Positions 37,652 through 45,857 of a DNA stretch of 46,735 bases are shown one piece after another (position 1 is the first letter of the stretch; every line of letters begins with the position of its first letter). The translations under genes were made by a program, and so were the position numbers. The DNA is taken from positions 1 through 46,735 of the forward strand of contig NZ_QOCB01000069.1 of assembly GCF_003318165.1 (NCBI RefSeq), in the 5' to 3' direction. The stretch comes from Psychromonas sp. B3M02. GTDB taxonomy: Bacteria > Pseudomonadota > Gammaproteobacteria > Enterobacterales > Psychromonadaceae. A model generated the notes under the pieces. It was not told the origin of the DNA. It searched no databases and was given only the letters and a program-made list of their open reading frames with translations.

Positions 37652-37730
37652 GACGAGCGCAGACGAGAAATAACTCTCAGTAATCTAGGTGAATATGCGT
37701 TTCCTCGGAGAACTTTGGGAACGAGGTGAT
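37652..37730. repeat. 79-bp direct repeat, copy 2
   Basis: Second copy of 37292-37370 with one substitution. Together the pair flanks the nested palindrome and the dispersed 55-bp repeat, giving a 360-bp period. Confidence 0.9.
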
Positions 37731-37752
37731 AAAAATCATCATTCTAGGTAAA

Positions 37753-37785
37753 TATGCACTCCCAAGGAGGAGCTTGGGTGTGAGA
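37753..37785. repeat. REP-like palindrome
   Basis: TGCACTCCCAAGGAG...CTTGGGTGTGA, preceded by the same CTAGGTAAATA tag found before the two copies at 37336 and 37696. Confidence 0.65.
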
Positions 37786-37849
37786 GGTGGGTTTTATAAA
37801 CTTAATACATCTCATTATGCCTATGCAGCCGATTAATGACGACTAAAAA

Positions 37850-38533
37850 CTAAGCAGGTCCATTTACAATAATGTAGTGATGGCACTCTTTTAATAACCT
37901 TAAAAATTGGTTTATATCTCGATCCAAACTGCTCTCTGGTAAATAGAGGTGGTAACCATAGGCTTTAGCGAGTTGTTCACTACGATGTAACCATGCTGCG
38001 ATTGGACCTTTATATACCACGTCATTTAACGTATAGGGTTCAAAATTAATCAGGTCTTCTTCAGCACTAATTTCTTTATTAATAATCGCTAAAACAATCA
38101 ACTCTTGTTGTTCGTGAATTAACTTGTTGGCGAGTCTTGGGGATATGTTTTTGGCGAGATGATCTAAATTATTTAGCTTGATACCGAGGTAAGGTAATTG
38201 TGTATGCTGACCTCTAACATCCGCTTTAATTTCCCCAAAACGAATAATATCTTGCCATCGTAGAGACCATTTGCCATTCAGGTGACAATACTTAATCATT
38301 TCAGGGGTGATAAAAAAGCTGGTTTCAGGCTCTATATATTTGAGGAACCCAATGAACGCAATCATCAAGCTAATGCATATGAGTAAAATCAATTGAATTT
38401 TAAAGGTTTGCCAAAGAAATAAACTGATAAGCCAAAAAATAAATATCAATGTAAAGCCGAGGCATATAAGCGTCAGTGCATTACGTTTAGAACTTGGGCG
38501 AACTTTAATCACTCTATTGACTGTATCTTCCAA
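37850..38533 (-). CDS. DUF2982-like membrane-associated protein (TTG start)
   Basis: 227 aa. Two adjacent membrane segments (about 20-42 and 46-65 from this start) precede a soluble domain with a PH-like pattern (FFITPEMIKYCHLNGKWSL, WQDIIRFGEI) and a C-terminal stretch LYLPESSLDRDINQFLRLL. This resembles the DUF2982 family of Shewanella and Vibrio; function unknown. The start is TTG at 38533 because a strong AAGGAAGG lies 7 bp upstream and there is no in-frame ATG near the beginning. A TTG at 38584 would extend it by 17 residues. Confidence 0.65.
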   Translation of the reverse strand: MEDTVNRVIKVRPSSKRNALTLICLGFTLIFIFWLISLFLWQTFKIQLILLICISLMIAFIGFLKYIEPETSFFITPEMIKYCHLNGKWSLRWQDIIRFGEIKADVRGQHTQLPYLGIKLNNLDHLAKNISPRLANKLIHEQQELIVLAIINKEISAEEDLINFEPYTLNDVVYKGPIAAWLHRSEQLAKAYGYHLYLPESSLDRDINQFLRLLKECHHYIIVNGPA

Positions 38534-38638
38534 ATTTAACCTTCCTTGAAAACTTGGTTTTTGAATAAATACTCGCTGGAACAATATGTTTTTGAGAATA
38601 AACCAGGGGCAGTTGATCTTTCAAGTATATTTTTACTT

Positions 38639-38668
38639 CATTCCCACGGTCCTCCGTGGGAGTGCATA
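38639..38668. repeat. REP-like palindrome, well preserved
   Basis: CATTCCCACGG TCC TCCGTGGGAGTG: the best-kept member of the REP-like family in the window. Confidence 0.75.
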
Positions 38669-38736
38669 TTAACTAGAGTGATAAGTGTAAATTCTCGTCT
38701 CTGCTTGTCTAGTCATTCACACTTTTATTTACATTT

Positions 38737-38790
38737 ATTTCGCCCTGTGGGCGACATACTTTTTCTTACCAGAAGAATAAAGTAAGCAAA
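38737..38790. repeat. Dispersed 55-bp repeat
   Basis: ATTTCGCCCTGTGGGCGACAT...AAAGTAAGCAAA, inverse partner of 37570-37624. Confidence 0.65.
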
Positions 38791-38839
38791 AAAACAGGCT
38801 CCTAATTCGTTTTTAAACTATTCCTTTGGGTAAGAGTAA

Positions 38840-38973
38840 TGAGCTCCTTCTTAACGCACCGCTCAGACTTGAGCTAGCAACGGCTGCTCATAAACACGAT
38901 ACTGTCGTATCAATCGCTGCCATATTGAGTAAGGTTTTATTTTAAGCGTTTGATATTGTTTACTTAAATGTGT
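38840..38973. repeat. Intergenic repeat, family with ATTGAGTAAGGTTTT core, copy 1
   Basis: The best-matching part is 38919-38973 (GCCATATTGAGTAAGGTTTT, then TTAAGCG, TGATATT and TTAAATGTGT). It matches 41962-42018 well and 43050-43085 weakly. Non-coding. Confidence 0.65.
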
Positions 38974-39185
38974 GGGGCAGCATTTTAATTTACAAAATTT
39001 AAACGCAAATGAGTAACAGAACCTAGAAACACTTTAAATTATATAATCATTTTAAAACAATAAAAGCGGTCTATATAAAAGGCGCTAAATCCCTTAATGC
39101 TAATCATCTACCAATAATTGATAGATGATTGGCGGCTGAAATACAGGTTAAAAGGCGTTTAAAGCTTAATTTATACCACGCAACA
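38974..39185. other. AT-rich spacer downstream of the cio operon
   Basis: Includes a short inverted repeat, ATCATCTACCAAT...ATTGATAGATGAT (39105-39131), which could form the cio operon terminator on the minus strand although no long T run follows. No gene seen. Confidence 0.45.
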
Positions 39186-39290
39186 TCAGTTAATAATAAA
39201 ACGTAGTAAATAAGCAAACATAGTTAGAGCGAAGACACTGCTAAACCAAATAGCGATAAACCAAGCCCATTTTTTAGTGATAGGTTTCAT
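39186..39290 (-). CDS. DUF2474-like small subunit of the cyanide-insensitive oxidase
   Basis: 34 aa: MKPITKKWAWFIAIW, then SSVFALTMFAYLLRFIIN. One membrane helix follows a basic, Trp-rich N-terminus, the pattern of DUF2474 proteins found after cioAB and analogous to CydX. The ATG overlaps the cioB stop as TAATG, which implies translational coupling. It probably stabilises the oxidase complex. Because it is so short it is easily missed, but position and composition make it convincing. Confidence 0.8.
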   Translation of the reverse strand: MKPITKKWAWFIAIWFSSVFALTMFAYLLRFIIN

Positions 39291-40288
39291 TAATGGTACC
39301 CCTCATCATGTTTTAGTTTTCCTCTAAACACCCAATAAGCATAACCGCTATAGGCAATGATCATCGGTAACAGAACAGCAGTACCGACAAGTAAAAACTT
39401 CAAACTTGAATCTGGAGCTGCTGCTTGTTGATAGGTTAATGCAAATGGCACCAGATAAGGGAATGTGCTCACTGCAAATCCCATCGCTGAAACTAAAAAT
39501 AAGCCCATCGCTAAAAGGTAAGTACGTACTGCTTGATAAAGCTTAAGCGCTCTAAATAGTTGCCAGCTACAAAGAACAGCTAGTATTGGTAGGGCGTAAT
39601 AGAGTATTGAGTTAGGAAAGCTGAACCATCGCTCAGATACGATTGGGTTGTGTAATGGTAACCACACGCTAACCACTAGAATACTCAACACCAATGCAAC
39701 CGCCCAGCGTTTAGCAATTCTATAGTAGCGACTAGCGAGCTCTTCAGGCAGTTTTATTATTAACCAGCAGGCACCGAGTAGAATATAAGCGCAAACAGTG
39801 GCAAGGCCGCAAAATAATGTGAATGGGGTTAACCAATCGAACCAACCACCGGCGTAACTGCGTCCTGAGATTTCAATACCCTGTAGCATTGCGCCAAGCA
39901 TCACCCCTTGCATTAGGGCTGCACCGAATGATCCGAGGAAAAACGCGATATCCCAGATAAATTTTCCTCGTTTGGTTCTAAATCGGTATTCAAAGGAAAC
40001 ACCGCGTAACACCAAACCTAATAACATGATAGTTAGCGGGGCATAGAGCGCTGGCATCACCACCGCATAGGCGAGAGGAAACACAGCAAATAATCCTCCG
40101 CCTCCAAGTACTAGCCAGGTTTCATTACCATCCCACACTGGCGCAATACTGTTCATCATTAGGTCGCGTTCACCTTCACTCTTTGCATTGGGGAAAAGCA
40201 CCCCAATGCCTAAGTCAAAGCCATCAAGAACCACATAAATCAATACCGCTAGGCCAATTAATCCGTACCAAATAAGTGCGTAATCCAT
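39290..40288 (-). CDS. cioB: Cyanide-insensitive quinol oxidase subunit II (CioB/CydB)
   Basis: 332 aa, eight or nine membrane segments. The start region DYALIWYGLIGLAVLIYVVLDGFDLGIG and the motif PVWDGNETWLVLGGGGLFAVFPLAYA are diagnostic of CydB/CioB. It pairs with CioA to form the bd-type oxidase that reduces O2 with quinol. The gene begins 5 bp after cioA. The 332-aa length is in the CioB range (CydB is about 380). Confidence 0.94.
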   Translation of the reverse strand: MDYALIWYGLIGLAVLIYVVLDGFDLGIGVLFPNAKSEGERDLMMNSIAPVWDGNETWLVLGGGGLFAVFPLAYAVVMPALYAPLTIMLLGLVLRGVSFEYRFRTKRGKFIWDIAFFLGSFGAALMQGVMLGAMLQGIEISGRSYAGGWFDWLTPFTLFCGLATVCAYILLGACWLIIKLPEELASRYYRIAKRWAVALVLSILVVSVWLPLHNPIVSERWFSFPNSILYYALPILAVLCSWQLFRALKLYQAVRTYLLAMGLFLVSAMGFAVSTFPYLVPFALTYQQAAAPDSSLKFLLVGTAVLLPMIIAYSGYAYWVFRGKLKHDEGYH

Positions 40289-40293
40289 AATTG

Positions 40294-41688
40294 TTACCTC
40301 TCTGTTAATCGGTTAGGGTGAATAGCAGCTGGTACATTTTCACCTTCAGGCAGACGCGGTTCTAAGGGCTCTTCATAGCGAGTTGGTGATTTCCGCATGA
40401 GTCTGAGCAGATAAAAGAAGCCAGCGCCGAACACACAAAAATAGACCACAATAAAGGCGATTAAAGAGGTACTAATCGCGGTAGCATCAATCGGTGAAGC
40501 AGAATCTGCCGTGCGTAATAGCCCATAAACGGTAAAGGGTTGTCTTCCAACTTCAGTCGTTATCCAGCCGGCTAATATGGCAATAAAGCCTGCAGGCCCG
40601 AAGGCGACACATAGTCGGTGGAATAGGCTTGGCTGGTATAGTTTGTCTTTTTTACGTAGCCACAAGCTGAATAAGCCTATTACTAACATCGCAAAGCCAA
40701 TACCGACCATGACTCGAAAACTCCAGAATACAATGGAGACTGGTGGATGATCTGTTTCCGAAAAAGCATCGAGACCTTTAAGTTCACCGTTAAGGTCATG
40801 AGTCAAGATAAGGCTACCAAGCTTAGGAATCGCAACTTGATAGTTCATTTGCTTGGCTTCATCATCGGGTATACCAAATAGAATGAGTGGTGCCCCTTTA
40901 TGAGTTTGATAGTGTCCTTCCATCGCTGCTAATTTGGCAGGTTGATGCTCTAATGTGTTTAAACCGTGGAAATCCCCGGCGATAATTTGCAGTGGTGTAA
41001 CGATAGTAATCATCCATAAGGCCATCGAAAACATAGTTTTGGCCAATGGGTTGTGGGGCGCTTTAATAAGGTGATATGCACCGACGGCGGCAACCACAAA
41101 GGCAGTGGTTAAGTAAGAAGCCAATAACATATGCACTAGGCGATAAGGGAAAGAGGGATTAAACACCACAGCAAACCAATCTTCAGGAATAAATTGTCCG
41201 ACTTCGTTGATCGCATAACCTGCAGGAGTTTGCATCCAACTATTTACTGAGAGGATCCAGAAGGCCGATAAAAACGTCCCAAACGCAACAATACAGGTAG
41301 AAGCGAAATGCAGTTTTTTACCAACGCGAGACATACCAAACAGCATCACACCAAGAAAACCCGCTTCTAAAAAGAAGGCGGAAAGAACTTCATAACCCAT
41401 TAATGGGCCAAGAATTGGGCCTGTCTTATCGGCGAACACACTCCAGTTAGTACCGAACTGGTAACTTAAAACAATGCCACTCACCACCCCCATACCAAAA
41501 CTGATGGCAAATATCTTTATCCAATATTTGTACAGCTGGATATATTTTTCTTTACCGGTTTTGAGCCAGAGTCCCTCTAATACAGCTAAGTATGAAGCCA
41601 GGCCGATAGTAAAGGAAGGAAAAATAATATGAAAAGCTACGGTAAAGGCGAATTGAAATCGCGCTAAGTCAATTGCTAAGGTATCCAT
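40294..41688 (-). CDS. cioA: Cyanide-insensitive quinol oxidase subunit I (CioA/CydA)
   Basis: 464 aa from ATG 41688 (AGGAG 5 bp upstream); GTG at 41694 is the alternative. It has nine membrane segments and bd-oxidase marks: LARFQFAFTVAFHIIFPSFT with the heme-ligand His, GYEVLSAFFLEAGFLGVMLFG with the conserved Glu pair, and GWITTEVGRQPFTVYGLLRT. The Q-loop is short compared with E. coli CydA (522 aa), which is the feature of the CIO subclass. First gene of the operon cioA-cioB-DUF2474. Confidence 0.93.
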   Translation of the reverse strand: MDTLAIDLARFQFAFTVAFHIIFPSFTIGLASYLAVLEGLWLKTGKEKYIQLYKYWIKIFAISFGMGVVSGIVLSYQFGTNWSVFADKTGPILGPLMGYEVLSAFFLEAGFLGVMLFGMSRVGKKLHFASTCIVAFGTFLSAFWILSVNSWMQTPAGYAINEVGQFIPEDWFAVVFNPSFPYRLVHMLLASYLTTAFVVAAVGAYHLIKAPHNPLAKTMFSMALWMITIVTPLQIIAGDFHGLNTLEHQPAKLAAMEGHYQTHKGAPLILFGIPDDEAKQMNYQVAIPKLGSLILTHDLNGELKGLDAFSETDHPPVSIVFWSFRVMVGIGFAMLVIGLFSLWLRKKDKLYQPSLFHRLCVAFGPAGFIAILAGWITTEVGRQPFTVYGLLRTADSASPIDATAISTSLIAFIVVYFCVFGAGFFYLLRLMRKSPTRYEEPLEPRLPEGENVPAAIHPNRLTER

Positions 41689-41899
41689 AATCACTCCTAA
41701 GGGGGTATCTAGGAATTTTTACGTTGGTAAAAGGTTAAAAGATCTACTTTTGATCTATTCCTTTGAAGTAAAGCAACACTATTGTCTTAACGCATTGTTT
41801 ATCATAGGCGACGTTCATGTTCTGAATTCAGCGAGGAACGAACAAAGTACACGCTGAGCTTAGCCTGCTCATATAACTTTGCGGTCGCATAAATCCCTG
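41689..41899. promoter_or_regulatory. Upstream region of the cio operon
   Basis: Presumed promoter region. I looked for an FNR-type TTGAT-N4-ATCAA site and saw none. It runs into a repeat at 41900. Confidence 0.35.
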
Positions 41900-42018
41900 C
41901 CTGCCCTAGCTTGCTAAAAACAGTGATTAATTCAGAAAAACTCAACGGGAGGAGTGGCGTAGCCGTATTGAGTAAGGTTTTGTTTTAACTAGTTGATATT
42001 TCTTATTTAAACATGTGT
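41900..42018. repeat. Intergenic repeat, ATTGAGTAAGG family, copy 2
   Basis: Contains CTAGCTTGCTAAAAACAGTG, AAAAACTCAACGGGA and GCCGTATTGAGTAAGGTTTT. The first half matches 42986-43040 and the second half matches 38919-38973. Confidence 0.65.
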
Positions 42019-42277
42019 ATCCAAAACTGTGTTTGAACGATTACAGCATGTAATTTCTTCATAGTAGATTATAAAAAATTCATATGAAAACAATAGATTG
42101 TACATTTTTAGAACGAAAATTAGCCTTTTTTAGGGGATAAATGTTGGCACATATTTTGTAGTACATACTTTGTAATTAGATAAACAGCTTAAACAGCTTT
42201 AATAGTTTAAAGAGCAACTCTACTAACAAAGTAATTCAGTATGAGTATTAAATAATAAAACACTTATGGAGCATACA

Positions 42278-42856
42278 ATGAAAAAGTCAATTTTAGCATA
42301 CGCATTAATTTCAACTGGTTTTTTAAGCACTGCAACATTGGTGCATGCAGAAGCATATAACCCAGATTCCGATGCGGCAGGTGTTTATGTAGGTGGTAAT
42401 TATGGTTATTTACGAGTGGATGGGGATGATGAATTTGATGATGATAAAGACGCTTATCAACTATTTCTAGGTTACTCTTTGAATGAATATATTGCTGTTG
42501 AGGGGAGTTATGTAGATTTTGGTGATTATGGAAACTCTGTGGCAAGTGCAGAAACGGATGGATATACCCTTGGTTTAAAATTAGGTTTACCAGTGACAAA
42601 CAATATCGAAATTTATGCTAAAGGCGGTCAGCTCTGGTATGAAACAGATTACTCTGTTTTGGGTGTTGATGGAAACGAAGATGACACTGGGTTATTTGCC
42701 GGGGTAGGAGTGAGTTACCACTTAGATAAAAACTGGGCAGTTAAAGTCGATTATACCGTTTATGATAATGATTTAGATGTTGATAGCGCGGACAGCGATT
42801 CTGATTTTTCAACGGACATGAAATACGCATCAGTTGGTCTTGAATACAAATTCTAA
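42278..42856 (+). CDS. Outer-membrane beta-barrel protein (OmpA-like/OmpW-size porin family)
   Basis: 192 aa from ATG 42278, chosen because GGAG lies 6 bp upstream and a typical signal peptide follows (KKSILAYALIST... to VHA). The mature part has alternating amphipathic strands of an eight-stranded barrel (VYVGGNYGYLRV, YQLFLGYSL, YIAVEGSYVDFG, TLGLKLGLPV, IYAKGGQLWY, WAVKVDYTVYDN) and ends in Phe (SVGLEYKF), the outer-membrane assembly signal. Loops are very acidic, common in marine bacteria. The exact role is unknown. Confidence 0.9.
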   Translation: MKKSILAYALISTGFLSTATLVHAEAYNPDSDAAGVYVGGNYGYLRVDGDDEFDDDKDAYQLFLGYSLNEYIAVEGSYVDFGDYGNSVASAETDGYTLGLKLGLPVTNNIEIYAKGGQLWYETDYSVLGVDGNEDDTGLFAGVGVSYHLDKNWAVKVDYTVYDNDLDVDSADSDSDFSTDMKYASVGLEYKF

Positions 42857-42878
42857 ATTCCAAAAATAAGTTAATAAG

Positions 42879-42923
42879 ATACCAAAAAGGCAAATCATGT
42901 TGATTTGCCTTTTTGGTATATGC
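42879..42923 (+). terminator. Terminator of the beta-barrel gene
   Basis: A perfect 19-bp stem (42879-42897 with 42901-42919; ends ATACCAAAAAGG and CCTTTTTGGTAT) and a TGT loop, 22 bp after the stop. The T run lies inside the right arm. It may work in both directions. Confidence 0.8.
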
Positions 42924-42980
42924 CGTCTTGCTAGTTTATGTAGATTTCGGCCTTTATAAAACTATGCTGTTGTATAATTA

Positions 42981-43085
42981 GCTCCTTGCCTGAGCTTGCT
43001 AAAGGTGGTTACTCATTAAGAAAAACTCAATGGGAAAAATGGACGTAGTAGCCTTGAATAAGGTGTTATCGTAATTGGTTGGTTT
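42981..43085. repeat. Intergenic repeat, ATTGAGTAAGG family, copy 3 (decayed)
   Basis: Contains GCCTGAGCTTGCTAAAGG, AAAAACTCAATGGGA and GCCTTGAATAAGG, parallel in order to 41900-42018 but more diverged. Confidence 0.55.
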
Positions 43086-43116
43086 TTGTTAATTCAACTA
43101 ATGCGGGAGTACTTTG

Positions 43117-43153
43117 CAAGTAAAATAGATCAGTTAATTAGTGTGATTGGTAT
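43117..43153. mobile_element. Solo end of the MITE-like element
   Basis: The reverse complement of these 37 bp matches the left end of the 162-bp element at 34 of 37 positions (from ATACCAATCA through AACTGATCTA to TTTTACTTG). The rest of the element is missing, so this is a remnant or a product of abortive transposition. Confidence 0.65.
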
Positions 43154-43201
43154 TACCTCTAGTGCTTTTCCTGATAATAACATTCCATAAAAACCGTATA
43201 A

Positions 43202-43238
43202 AAAAGCCAATACTGCTTTGGCAATATTGGCTTTTCAT
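43202..43238 (-). terminator. Hairpin terminator downstream of purT
   Basis: Arms AAAAGCCAATACTGC and GCAATATTGGCTTTT with one mismatch and a TTTG loop. Read on the minus strand it ends in a T run. It lies about 60 bp past the purT stop. Confidence 0.78.
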
Positions 43239-43296
43239 TTGTTATTTGTGGAAAAATAGGTAGAGGCTATGTCAAGGTTCAGCAATAAATTTTTAT

Positions 43297-44487
43297 TTAA
43301 TAAACAATGTTTACAGCAGTACTGACAGATTTTGCACCCTCAATGGCTTGTTTTATATTTTCACCACGAGCAATCGCGACCCCTAAACGGCGACTACCGT
43401 TAATATTGGGTTTTGCAAATAAACGTATCTGCGAACCGGCTACTTTGCCTAGCGCAGTGGCTACACCTTCAAATTGGATATCTTGAGATGTGCCATTACC
43501 TAAAATAACACTCGAAGCTGAAGGGCCGTATTGCGTAATGTTACCAATAGGGAAACCTAAAATAGCGCGCACATGCAAAGCGAACTCAGATAAGTCCTGT
43601 GAAATCAAAGTCACCAAGCCTGTATCGTGTGGGCGAGGCGAGACTTCGCTAAAGTAAACTTCATCACCTTTTACAAAAAATTCCATCCCAAATAAACCAA
43701 AGCCACCTAATTCAGTAACCACCTTGGTCGCAATAGTTTGAGCTTTCTGTAAAGCTGCTTCTGACATCGCTTGTGGCTGCCATGATTCACGGTAATCACC
43801 GTCTTCTTGACGATGGCCAATAGGGGCGCAAAAGTGTATGCCATCAACCGCGCTAACCGTTAATAAAGTGATTTCATAATCAAATGGAACAAAGCCTTCA
43901 ATAATAATACGACCTTCGCCAGTACGGCCACCTTCTTGAGAATAAGTCCAAGAGTTATCTAAATCAGCGTCCGTTTTTACCACGCTTTGACCTTTACCTG
44001 AGCTACTCATTACAGGCTTAATGACACAAGGCTGGCCAATCTCTTTAACGGCTTGTAAATACTCTTCTTTAGTATCGGCAAAAATGTAAGGTGACGTTTT
44101 TACGCTTAACGTTTCAGCGGCTAAACGACGAATGCCTTCTCTATCCATGGTTAATTTTGCAGCACGCGCAGTCGAGACAACATTAAAACCTTGTTGCTCT
44201 AACTCCAATAAGGTATCAGTCGCTATTGCTTCTACTTCAGGAATAATAAAATCTGGGTTTTCTAAGCGAATGATTTCTTCTAAGCGTTTCCCATCTAGCA
44301 TGCTGACAACATGTGAACGATGTGCGATTTGCATTGCTGGTGCATTTGCATAGCTATCAGCAGCAATCACTTCGATGCCAAAACGTTGTAGTTCGATAGC
44401 TACTTCTTTGCCTAATTCGCCTGAGCCTAATAGTAATGCCTTAGTTGCACTGGCCGATGTTGCCGTACCTAAAATTGGATGTGTCAT
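43297..44487 (-). CDS. purT: Formate-dependent phosphoribosylglycinamide formyltransferase PurT
   Basis: 396 aa (E. coli 392). PurT adds formate to GAR with ATP in purine synthesis; its formate can come from PurU encoded at 190-1029. The start MTHPILGTA at 44487 follows family practice; a GTG three codons earlier is possible. The N-terminal [19 protein letters not shown] is the pre-ATP-grasp motif. ATP-grasp elements include [56 protein letters not shown] and [21 protein letters not shown] see no PurR operator upstream. Confidence 0.97.
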   Translation of the reverse strand: MTHPILGTATSASATKALLLGSGELGKEVAIELQRFGIEVIAADSYANAPAMQIAHRSHVVSMLDGKRLEEIIRLENPDFIIPEVEAIATDTLLELEQQGFNVVSTARAAKLTMDREGIRRLAAETLSVKTSPYIFADTKEEYLQAVKEIGQPCVIKPVMSSSGKGQSVVKTDADLDNSWTYSQEGGRTGEGRIIIEGFVPFDYEITLLTVSAVDGIHFCAPIGHRQEDGDYRESWQPQAMSEAALQKAQTIATKVVTELGGFGLFGMEFFVKGDEVYFSEVSPRPHDTGLVTLISQDLSEFALHVRAILGFPIGNITQYGPSASSVILGNGTSQDIQFEGVATALGKVAGSQIRLFAKPNINGSRRLGVAIARGENIKQAIEGAKSVSTAVNIVY

Positions 44488-44722
44488 GTAATTCACTCTT
44501 ATGTGGATGAAAAGATGAGATATTAAGTTTTGGATTCTACCAGAAAAAGAGTTTAGCTAGCATTGATTAACAGTAAGAAAGGAGCGTTTTTATTATTTTA
44601 TATTTTCGCCAACTATATCCAATGACTCTGCCCATCGAGCAGAATGGTTTTACTTAATGATGCTAGCCAACAAATCAATCGTTTCAAATACCAAATACTG
44701 GACGCACATACATTGAAACTTT
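44488..44722. other. Upstream region of purT
   Basis: Non-coding spacer, presumably with the purT promoter. No gene or clear operator seen. Confidence 0.3.
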
Positions 44723-44868
44723 GTATATCAAAGGGTTAATGAATAATTCACTACTCAATGCGGCAATAGGGCTTTCTCAAATCATACATTGCTTTTAACA
44801 AACTTAAACAGGGTGTTGGTTAGGTTCGTTCTGGTTAAAATGAATGGGGCCCAGCTTCACCATGAGCA
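44723..44868. repeat. Palindrome-family repeat, copy B
   Basis: Shares TCAAATCATACATTGCTTTTA, AACAGGGTGTTGGTTAGG and TTCGTTCTGGT with 45650-45810, and the first segment with the left half of the nested palindrome at 37430-37541. The right outer arm is missing, so the full palindrome cannot form. Confidence 0.75.
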
Positions 44869-44996
44869 ATCATTTATTGAAAACCGAATAATCTATTGGC
44901 ATATCAATTAAATATAAATTAATGTGGTTTTTATTTTAAATAATCAGGCTGGAAATGAGAAATTCTACAGCTTCGTTATGTTTCAAGGAGTGTTCA

Positions 44997-45533
44997 TTGT
45001 TCAGCACAATAATAGATGAAGAAATTAAATTGTCATTGTTACAAGAATCTTTTGCTCCAATGTATTTGGAATTGGTTAAGGAGAATTTTACCTATCTTGA
45101 AAAGTGGCTAGCTTGGCCTCCGCATTGTGAGAATAAGCAGGACTTTATTTCATTTATTCGTAAATCTCTACATGATTATGCAGATGGCAAATCAATGGTC
45201 TGTGGAATTTGGTTCAATGAAAAATTAGTGGGTAATGTCAGCTTCAATACAATTAATCATGAATTGAAAAAAGTCGAGATTGGTTATTGGCTGATAGAAT
45301 CAGTTCAAGGCAATGGAATAATGACCCGAGTTTGTAAAAAACTCATAGATATTGCATTTAGTGATTTAGAAATACATAAAATCGAAATATCAGCAGCTAC
45401 TGAAAACTTCGCTAGCAGGGCTGTTTGTGAGCGCTTAGGAATGAAGTTAGAGGGAGTGATTTCTAATGCAGAAAACCTAAATGGACGAATTGTCGATCAT
45501 GCAATTTATGGGCTCCGTCGTACAGAAACATAA
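44997..45533 (+). CDS. GNAT acetyltransferase, RimJ/RimL-like
   Basis: 178 aa from TTG 44997, supported by AAGGAG 6 bp upstream and by the family-like N-terminus MFSTIIDEEIKLSLL; an ATG at 44955 would add 14 residues. The GNAT fold is clear: VEIGYWLIESVQGNGIMTRVC contains the acetyl-CoA loop (QGNGIM), followed by IHKIEISAATENFASRAVCERLGMKLEG. Close relatives acetylate ribosomal-protein N-termini or small amines; the substrate is unknown. The gene lies between two direct repeats and has its own terminator, an isolated accessory-like gene. Confidence 0.88.
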   Translation: MFSTIIDEEIKLSLLQESFAPMYLELVKENFTYLEKWLAWPPHCENKQDFISFIRKSLHDYADGKSMVCGIWFNEKLVGNVSFNTINHELKKVEIGYWLIESVQGNGIMTRVCKKLIDIAFSDLEIHKIEISAATENFASRAVCERLGMKLEGVISNAENLNGRIVDHAIYGLRRTET

Positions 45534-45547
45534 CAACATGTCCTGAG

Positions 45548-45609
45548 ACTCACTGCTTTTATAATTTAACCATTAATTGCAAACTTTAAAAGCGGTGAGT
45601 ATCTTCTTT
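45548..45609 (+). terminator. Terminator of the GNAT gene
   Basis: Arms ACTCACTGCTTTTA (45548-45561) and TAAAAGCGGTGAGT (45587-45600) pair at 13 of 14 positions around a 25-nt loop, followed by ATCTTCTTTTT. Confidence 0.65.
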
Positions 45610-45649
45610 TTAGCGCAGTGCTAAAGTGCTGGGTACCTTGATATTAAAA

Positions 45650-45810
45650 TTATTTATATCAAAGAGTTAGTGAGTAATTTGATGCTCAATGCGGCTATAA
45701 TTCCTCGTCGTAGAGTCTTCCCAAATCATACATTGCTTTTAGCAAACTTAAACAGGGTGTTGGTTAGGTTCGTTCTGGTCAAAATGAATGAGGGGTCAGC
45801 ATTACCATGA
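45650..45810. repeat. Palindrome-family repeat, copy C
   Basis: Same orientation as copy B, about 930 bp away. Both share an upstream part (ATATCAAAG.GTTA.TGA.TAAT, then CTCAATGCGGC) and the CAAATCATACATTGCTTTTA core. The two copies bracket the GNAT gene as direct repeats. Confidence 0.75.
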
Positions 45811-45857
45811 TTTCAGCTGAAGCCTTCGATGCAGCTGAATTGGCCGCTATATTTTTC

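Noticed and set aside
42264-42599. 111-residue frame on the minus strand opposite the beta-barrel gene
   Set aside because: His- and Asn-rich product is the mirror of Asp- and Gly-rich codons of the real gene on the other strand, which has a signal peptide and a ribosome site.
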